Assembly (NCBI GenBank): GCA_937891805.1
Contig: CALATK010000030.1
Coordinates: forward strand, 1-12,270
Length of the DNA stretch: 12,270 nucleotides
Source: an uncultured Fibrobacter sp.
GTDB taxonomy: Bacteria; Fibrobacterota; Fibrobacteria; Fibrobacterales; Fibrobacteraceae
Direction: 5' to 3'
Below are positions 7,955 to 12,270 of this stretch, one piece after another. Numbering within the stretch: the stretch's first letter is position 1; each line of letters begins with the position of its first letter. A model generated the notes under the pieces. The model did no database searches. It saw nothing but the letters and a program-made list of their open reading frames with translations, and was not told the origin of the DNA. A program made the position numbers and the translations under genes.

Positions 7955-10603
7955 ATGAGTAAAGGCATTTCCGATATGATGAAGCACTATCTTGCAACAA
8001 AAGAAAAATACAAGGATTGCGTTTTGTTTTATCGCTTGGGCGATTTTTACGAAATGTTTTTCGAGGACGCGGTGGAGGTTTCCCGTTTGTTGGAATTAAC
8101 GCTTACGGGAAAGGATTGCGGCATGGAAGAACGCGCGCCCATGTGTGGAATTCCGTATCATGCGGCAGACGGCTATATCGCAAAGCTTGTATCTTTTGGG
8201 AAAAAGGTGGCGATTTGCGAACAGATATCCGACCCCAAAACGGCAGGTCGTAATTTGGTAGAACGGGACGTAGTGCGTATTGTTTCTGCGGGTACGGTCA
8301 TTGAAGAGGATTTCTTGGACGCTACGCGCAATAACTATATTGCTTGCGCATTCAAAACGGAAGAAAGCGTTGCGCTTGCTTGGGCAGACATCACTACGGG
8401 CGAGTTTTTAGCCGAAGAATTTAAGGGTAAAAACGCTGTGGAAGAAGCGATAGGGCAGCTGATGAAATTATCCGTTGCGGAAGTAATATGCAACGAAGCG
8501 ATGCTATTGCAAAGTAAGGACGTAAAAGAGGTTCGGCACGGTATGCTGCCCGCCTTTTCTTGCTATATGCCTTGGGCGTTCAACGTAAAACACGCAGAGA
8601 AAAATTTGTTGGAGCAGTTTAAGTCGCTTTCTCTTGCCGCGTTTGGCATTGCCGCCTTTGAAAATCTGATTGCTGCAGCAGGCGCACTTGTAGAATATTT
8701 ACGCGAAACGCAAAAACACGCGCTTGTCAATATCAATACGATTAGAGTGTTAAACCGTGAAAAGTATATGGAATTGGATTCCATTGCCGTTAAAAATCTC
8801 GAACTTGTCAAAAACAACGCAGAGAATAAAAAATACGGCTCCCTTTTGTGGGTGTTGGATAAAACGAAAACGGGCATGGGCGCGCGACTTTTGAATAGAA
8901 TGGTGCTTTCTCCGTTGCACAATATAGACGAAATCAACCAACGCTTAGACGGCGTAGAAGAACTGGTAAACGCTTCCGTAATACGCGTTGGTTTAGGCGA
9001 AAGCTTAAAATCTATCGGAGACGTGGAGCGTTTGGCGGGAAAGGTTTCTTTGGGCAGTGTCAATGCTCGTGACTTAGCATCTCTTCGCCAATCTTTATCT
9101 AAATTACCTTACGTAAAGAACGCCTTGTCTTTCTGTAAGACTCCGCTACTCCGTACGTTGGATGATCATATTGATTTATTGGAAGACGTATATGCTTTAC
9201 TGGAAGCCGCGATTGTGGAAGATCCGCCTATGCTTATGCGAGACGGTGGTATCATTCGGGAAGGTTTCAGCCCGGAAGTAGACGAGTGCAGAAAAGCAAC
9301 GGTTTGCGGCAAAGACTGGCTCACTGAATTGGAAGCCAGAGAACGGGAACAAACCGGTATTAAGAATTTGAAAGTAGGCTACAACAAGGTATTTGGGTAC
9401 TATATTGACGTATCCAATTCCTTTAAGTCTTTGGTGCCGCCCCACTATATTCGAAAACAAACCCTTGCCAATAACGAGCGATACATAACCGATGAACTGA
9501 AGAAGATGGAAGATACCATTTTAGGTGCGGAAGAGCGTCTCCTTCGTTTGGAAACAGAATTGTTTGGACAGATTCGAGAACAAGTAAGCGCTCAATGTAC
9601 AAGACTGAAACAAACGGCTTATGCTATCGCTGAATTAGATGCTCTTTGCTCTTTGGCAGAGGTCGCAGACCGGGAGAATTATTGCAGACCGGAAGTGGTG
9701 GAGAGCGAATCTTGTGAGATTATCTTGAAAGAAAGCCGTCACCCTGTTGTAGAGAAGATGTTGGGTGCCGGTGAATTTGTACCCAACGACGTGACTTTGG
9801 ATTGCAAAGAGGATTCTCTTTTGGTGATTACGGGTCCTAATATGGCAGGTAAATCTACTTATATGCGTCAGGCTGCTTTAATTGTATTGATGGCGCAAAT
9901 GGGTAGTTTCGTGCCTGCAAGTTATGCCAAGATTTCCGTTGTAGATAAATTGTTTACCCGTGTAGGTGCTTCCGATGACTTGGCATCCGGAAGAAGTACT
10001 TTTATGGTGGAAATGAGTGAAGTTGCCAACATTTTAGCCAACGCCACCTCCCGCAGTTTCTTGATTTTAGACGAAATTGGCCGCGGAACCAGTACCTTTG
10101 ACGGTTTGTCTATCGCTTGGGCGGTGCTGGAATATATTTTAAAGAATATCGGTGCCCGCACTATGTTTGCGACCCACTACCATGAACTCACGGAATTGGA
10201 AGGCAAGCTCCCCGGTGTGAAGAATTATTCCTCTGACGTACGGAAGAAAGGGGAGGAAATTGTATTCTTACGAAAGATTCGCAGAGGAGAAGCGGACGGC
10301 AGTTACGGTGTTTGCGTTGCGGCTTTGGCAGGAATTCCCAAAGCAGTCACTCTTCGTGCAGAAGAGCTTTCTAGACAGCTGGAGGAAGCAGGATTGTATG
10401 CCAAGGGTGGCAGCAAGAAGGGTAAAAAGCAACAGGATATCTACGAACAAGATGGCATGGATTTGATTTCTTATACTGCAAGTACCGTGATGCAGGATGA
10501 GTTGATTGAAGAACTGAAGAATTTGAACGTACAGGAACTGACACCCATTGAGGCGATGAATATTCTGTACAGACTGCACCAAAAGGCAGAACAAAGGATT
10601 TAA
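7955..10603 (+). CDS. mutS: MutS, DNA mismatch repair ATPase
   Basis: Recognises base mismatches and small loops and starts repair as a dimeric ATPase clamp. It is full length at 882 residues. Domain I carries the mismatch-wedging Phe-x-Glu at F31/E33 (LGDFYEMFFEDA), then GIPYHAADGYI and AICEQ. The lever/core includes GDVERLAGK and NLKVGYNKVFGYYIDV; the clamp includes YIRKQTLANNERYITDELK. Walker A is GPNMAGKST (627-635), followed by GASDDLASGRSTFMVEM, Walker B LILDEIGRGTSTFDG (D706, E707), and the ATHYHELTELE switch. After a Lys-rich linker, QQDIY (826-830) sits where other MutS proteins bind the sliding clamp, then a C-terminal helical tail. Start: ATG at 7955 with AGGACGG at 7938-7944 as the likely ribosome site. 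Codon preference shifts partway through (see findings). mutL, often next in Clostridia, does not follow. Confidence 0.97.
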   Translation: MSKGISDMMKHYLATKEKYKDCVLFYRLGDFYEMFFEDAVEVSRLLELTLTGKDCGMEERAPMCGIPYHAADGYIAKLVSFGKKVAICEQISDPKTAGRNLVERDVVRIVSAGTVIEEDFLDATRNNYIACAFKTEESVALAWADITTGEFLAEEFKGKNAVEEAIGQLMKLSVAEVICNEAMLLQSKDVKEVRHGMLPAFSCYMPWAFNVKHAEKNLLEQFKSLSLAAFGIAAFENLIAAAGALVEYLRETQKHALVNINTIRVLNREKYMELDSIAVKNLELVKNNAENKKYGSLLWVLDKTKTGMGARLLNRMVLSPLHNIDEINQRLDGVEELVNASVIRVGLGESLKSIGDVERLAGKVSLGSVNARDLASLRQSLSKLPYVKNALSFCKTPLLRTLDDHIDLLEDVYALLEAAIVEDPPMLMRDGGIIREGFSPEVDECRKATVCGKDWLTELEAREREQTGIKNLKVGYNKVFGYYIDVSNSFKSLVPPHYIRKQTLANNERYITDELKKMEDTILGAEERLLRLETELFGQIREQVSAQCTRLKQTAYAIAELDALCSLAEVADRENYCRPEVVESESCEIILKESRHPVVEKMLGAGEFVPNDVTLDCKEDSLLVITGPNMAGKSTYMRQAALIVLMAQMGSFVPASYAKISVVDKLFTRVGASDDLASGRSTFMVEMSEVANILANATSRSFLILDEIGRGTSTFDGLSIAWAVLEYILKNIGARTMFATHYHELTELEGKLPGVKNYSSDVRKKGEEIVFLRKIRRGEADGSYGVCVAALAGIPKAVTLRAEELSRQLEEAGLYAKGGSKKGKKQQDIYEQDGMDLISYTASTVMQDELIEELKNLNVQELTPIEAMNILYRLHQKAEQRI

Positions 10604-10620
10604 GGATGCGTATCCCACTC

Positions 10621-10671
10621 TTGCATTTATGGCAAGGTGTGTTACAATAGAAGAGGATTTTTTATTGGAGG
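10621..10671 (+). promoter_or_regulatory. Likely sigma-A promoter and ribosome site for the dehydrogenase gene
   Basis: TACAAT at 10643-10648 is preceded by TGT, giving an extended -10 element; the weak -35 candidate TTGCAT at 10621-10626 lies 16 bp upstream. Transcription would begin about 10655. TTGGAGG at 10665-10671 is a strong ribosome site 9 nt before the ATG. This indicates that the sugar genes are a unit separate from mutS. I see no clear terminator hairpin between the mutS stop and this promoter, and no operator that I can name. Confidence 0.6.
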
Positions 10672-10680
10672 TTATTTGAC

Positions 10681-11943
10681 ATGAAGACAAAAGCAGTTAG
10701 ATTGTACGGTAAAGAAGATTTGCGTCTGGAAGAATTCGAACTTCCCGCAATTAAGGATGACGAGATTTTGGCGCATATTATCTCTGACAGTGTTTGTATG
10801 TCTACATACAAAGCTATGGAGCAAGGTGCAGACCACAAGCGTGTTCCCAATGACGTTGCTGAGAAGCCCATTATTGTTGGTCACGAATTCTGCGGTGAGA
10901 TCGTAGAAGTAGGTAAGAAGTGGCAGCACAAGTTCAAACCCGGACAGAAGTTCTCTATTCAGCCGGCTATGAACTACAAGGGCTCGCTGGATGCCCCCGG
11001 TTATTCTTACCAATTTATCGGCGGTGCCGCAACTTACGTTGTAATTCCCAACGAAGTTATGGAAACCAACTGCTTACTTGAATGTAACAACGAAGCATTC
11101 TTCTACGGAAGCGTTGCAGAGCCTATGTCTTGTATCGTAGGTACCTACCATGCAATGTACCATACCACCAACGGTAAGTATGTTCACGATATGGGTATCG
11201 TAGAGGGTGGTAATATGGCAATCCTTGCCGGTGTTGGTCCTATGGGTATCGGCGCGATTGACTACGCAATTCACTGCGATCGTCGTCCGTCTTTGTTGGT
11301 TGTAACCGATATTGACACTGCTCGTCTTGAGAGAGCTGCTTCTATCTACACCGTTGAAGAGGCTGCTAAGAACGGCGTGAAATTGGTATACGTAAACACT
11401 AAGGATACCGAGAATGCAGAAGAGTACATTATGAGCCTTACTGATGGCAAGGGCTTTGACGATGTAATGGTATTTGCACCGGTTAAGCCTGTTATCGAAA
11501 TGGGCGACAGACTTTTGGGCCGTGACGGCTGCTTGAACTTCTTCGCAGGTCCTGCACATGCTCCTTTTATGGCTGAATTCAACTTCTACAACGTTCACTA
11601 CGCTTCTACCCACGTAGTTGGTACCAGCGGCGGTAACACAGATGATATGATCGAGTCTTTGGCAATGATGAGCGATGGCCGTTTGAACACCGCTTCCATG
11701 ATTACACACATCGGTGGTTTGAATGCAGTTGTAGATACCGTTATGAATCTGCCTAAGATTCCCGGTGGTAAGAAGTTGATCTACACTAACATTGATCTTC
11801 CGCTTACAGCAATCGTTGACTTTGAGAAGGCCGGCGAGACGGATCCTCTCTTCGCTGAGTTGGATAAGATTTGTAAGAAGCATAATATGCTTTGGAACAC
11901 AGAAGCAGAGAAGTATCTGCTTGCAAACGCAAAGGCAATCTAA
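10681..11943 (+). CDS. Zinc-binding dehydrogenase, L-sorbose-1-phosphate reductase-like
   Basis: Medium-chain NAD(P)-dependent alcohol/polyol dehydrogenase of 420 residues. The GroES-like N-terminal domain has the catalytic-zinc ligands C39 (SVCMSTYK) and H68-E69 (VGHEFCGEI). The cofactor fold has GVGPMGIGAIDYAI (glycine motif from G184) and VVTDID for the adenosine ribose. GGNTDDMIESLAMMSDGRLN and PKIPGGKKLIYT are typical of a group of gut Firmicutes enzymes annotated as L-sorbose-1-phosphate reductase or zinc-binding dehydrogenase. The four-cysteine structural zinc lobe of classical alcohol dehydrogenases is not seen. The substrate cannot be read from sequence. The adjacent rhamnulokinase, 26 bp downstream and probably co-transcribed, points to deoxysugar or ketose-phosphate metabolism. 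The family is sure, the substrate is not. Confidence 0.85.
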   Translation: MKTKAVRLYGKEDLRLEEFELPAIKDDEILAHIISDSVCMSTYKAMEQGADHKRVPNDVAEKPIIVGHEFCGEIVEVGKKWQHKFKPGQKFSIQPAMNYKGSLDAPGYSYQFIGGAATYVVIPNEVMETNCLLECNNEAFFYGSVAEPMSCIVGTYHAMYHTTNGKYVHDMGIVEGGNMAILAGVGPMGIGAIDYAIHCDRRPSLLVVTDIDTARLERAASIYTVEEAAKNGVKLVYVNTKDTENAEEYIMSLTDGKGFDDVMVFAPVKPVIEMGDRLLGRDGCLNFFAGPAHAPFMAEFNFYNVHYASTHVVGTSGGNTDDMIESLAMMSDGRLNTASMITHIGGLNAVVDTVMNLPKIPGGKKLIYTNIDLPLTAIVDFEKAGETDPLFAELDKICKKHNMLWNTEAEKYLLANAKAI

Positions 11944-11969
11944 CCTACATTTAAGGAGGGTTATTTACC

Positions 11970-12270
11970 ATGAAAGTACTTGCTTTTGACTACGGTGCCA
12001 GCAGTGGCAGAGCCATCCTGGGAACCTACGACGGTGGTAAACTCACATTAGAGGAGATGCACCGTTTTGCCAGCGATCCTGTTATGATGAACAAGACCTT
12101 CACTTGGGACTTTCTTCGTTTGTTCCATGAGATGAAGACTGGTTTGCTCAAAACCTACAATGCAGGCCACAAAGATTTGGCGGGTATGGGTGTGGATACT
12201 TGGGGTGTAGACTTTGGTTTGCTTTCCAAGAAGGGTAACTTGCTGGGTAATCCTGTTCACCACCGTGATA
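11970..12270 (+). CDS. rhaB: Rhamnulokinase (5' end, runs off window)
   Basis: FGGY-family sugar kinase that phosphorylates L-rhamnulose to L-rhamnulose-1-phosphate. The first 100 codons are present. The N-terminal phosphate-binding motif FDYGASSGRAILGTYDGGKL, the HRFASDPV segment, TWDFLRLFHEMKTGL, and GMGVDTWGVDFGLLSKKGNL followed by GNPVHHRD are close to RhaB; the GASSGRA form separates it from xylulokinases and glycerol kinases. A strong ribosome site, AAGGAGGG at 11953-11960, lies 9 nt before the ATG. It is in operon spacing (26 bp) with the dehydrogenase. The remaining three quarters, including the second FGGY domain, lies outside the window. A related deoxysugar kinase such as fuculokinase is a less likely alternative. 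Confidence 0.9.
   Translation, partial: MKVLAFDYGASSGRAILGTYDGGKLTLEEMHRFASDPVMMNKTFTWDFLRLFHEMKTGLLKTYNAGHKDLAGMGVDTWGVDFGLLSKKGNLLGNPVHHRD

Overview
This window does not read as one genome. Gene content, codon style and two abrupt breaks in conserved genes divide it into at least three blocks. Block A (1 to about 380) is the middle of an LpxD gene of Bacteroidales type. Block B (about 380 to 7350) is GC-richer DNA of a Gram-negative organism, tentatively Fibrobacterota-like judging by protein character alone. Block C (about 7350 to 12270) is AT-richer, has strong AGGAGG-type ribosome sites and the miaB-mutS gene pair, and looks like a gut Clostridia-type Firmicute. At both breaks two conserved genes are cut and share a few bases. 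The simplest reading is assembly or amplification chimerism. The hybrid frame that runs SufB into LpxD should not be taken as a natural fusion.

Block B, left to right: sufB (minus strand, 3' end lost at the break), a divergent OmpA-family periplasmic/outer-membrane protein (plus), NAD-dependent DNA ligase ligA (minus, ending 3 bp from the OmpA stop), a 667-residue putative outer-membrane beta-barrel protein (minus), and a PHP-domain phosphoesterase (minus, 5' end lost at the second break). The barrel protein, ligA and probably the PHP gene lie in one direction and may share transcripts.

Block C, left to right: the C-terminal 40% of miaB (tRNA ms2i6A methylthiotransferase), complete mutS (mismatch recognition), then a separate unit with its own extended -10 promoter. 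That unit holds a zinc-binding dehydrogenase resembling L-sorbose-1-phosphate reductases and the start of rhamnulokinase (rhaB), which suggests deoxysugar/sugar catabolism.

The most unusual structure is in block B. There are three arrays with a strict 7-bp period but unrelated sequences. One has 13 units and fills the whole gap between the barrel gene's stop and the ligA start. One has 10 units in the gap between the PHP gene and the barrel gene. One has 4 units inside the ligA coding sequence, where it encodes an apparent extra stretch before the adenylation motif. In the two intergenic arrays the units carry stop codons which, because 7 is not a multiple of 3, rotate through all frames; the intragenic one is stop-free in the ligA frame. 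The ligase also ends in a low-complexity tail closing with QLSLF, an exact match to the bacterial sliding-clamp binding consensus.
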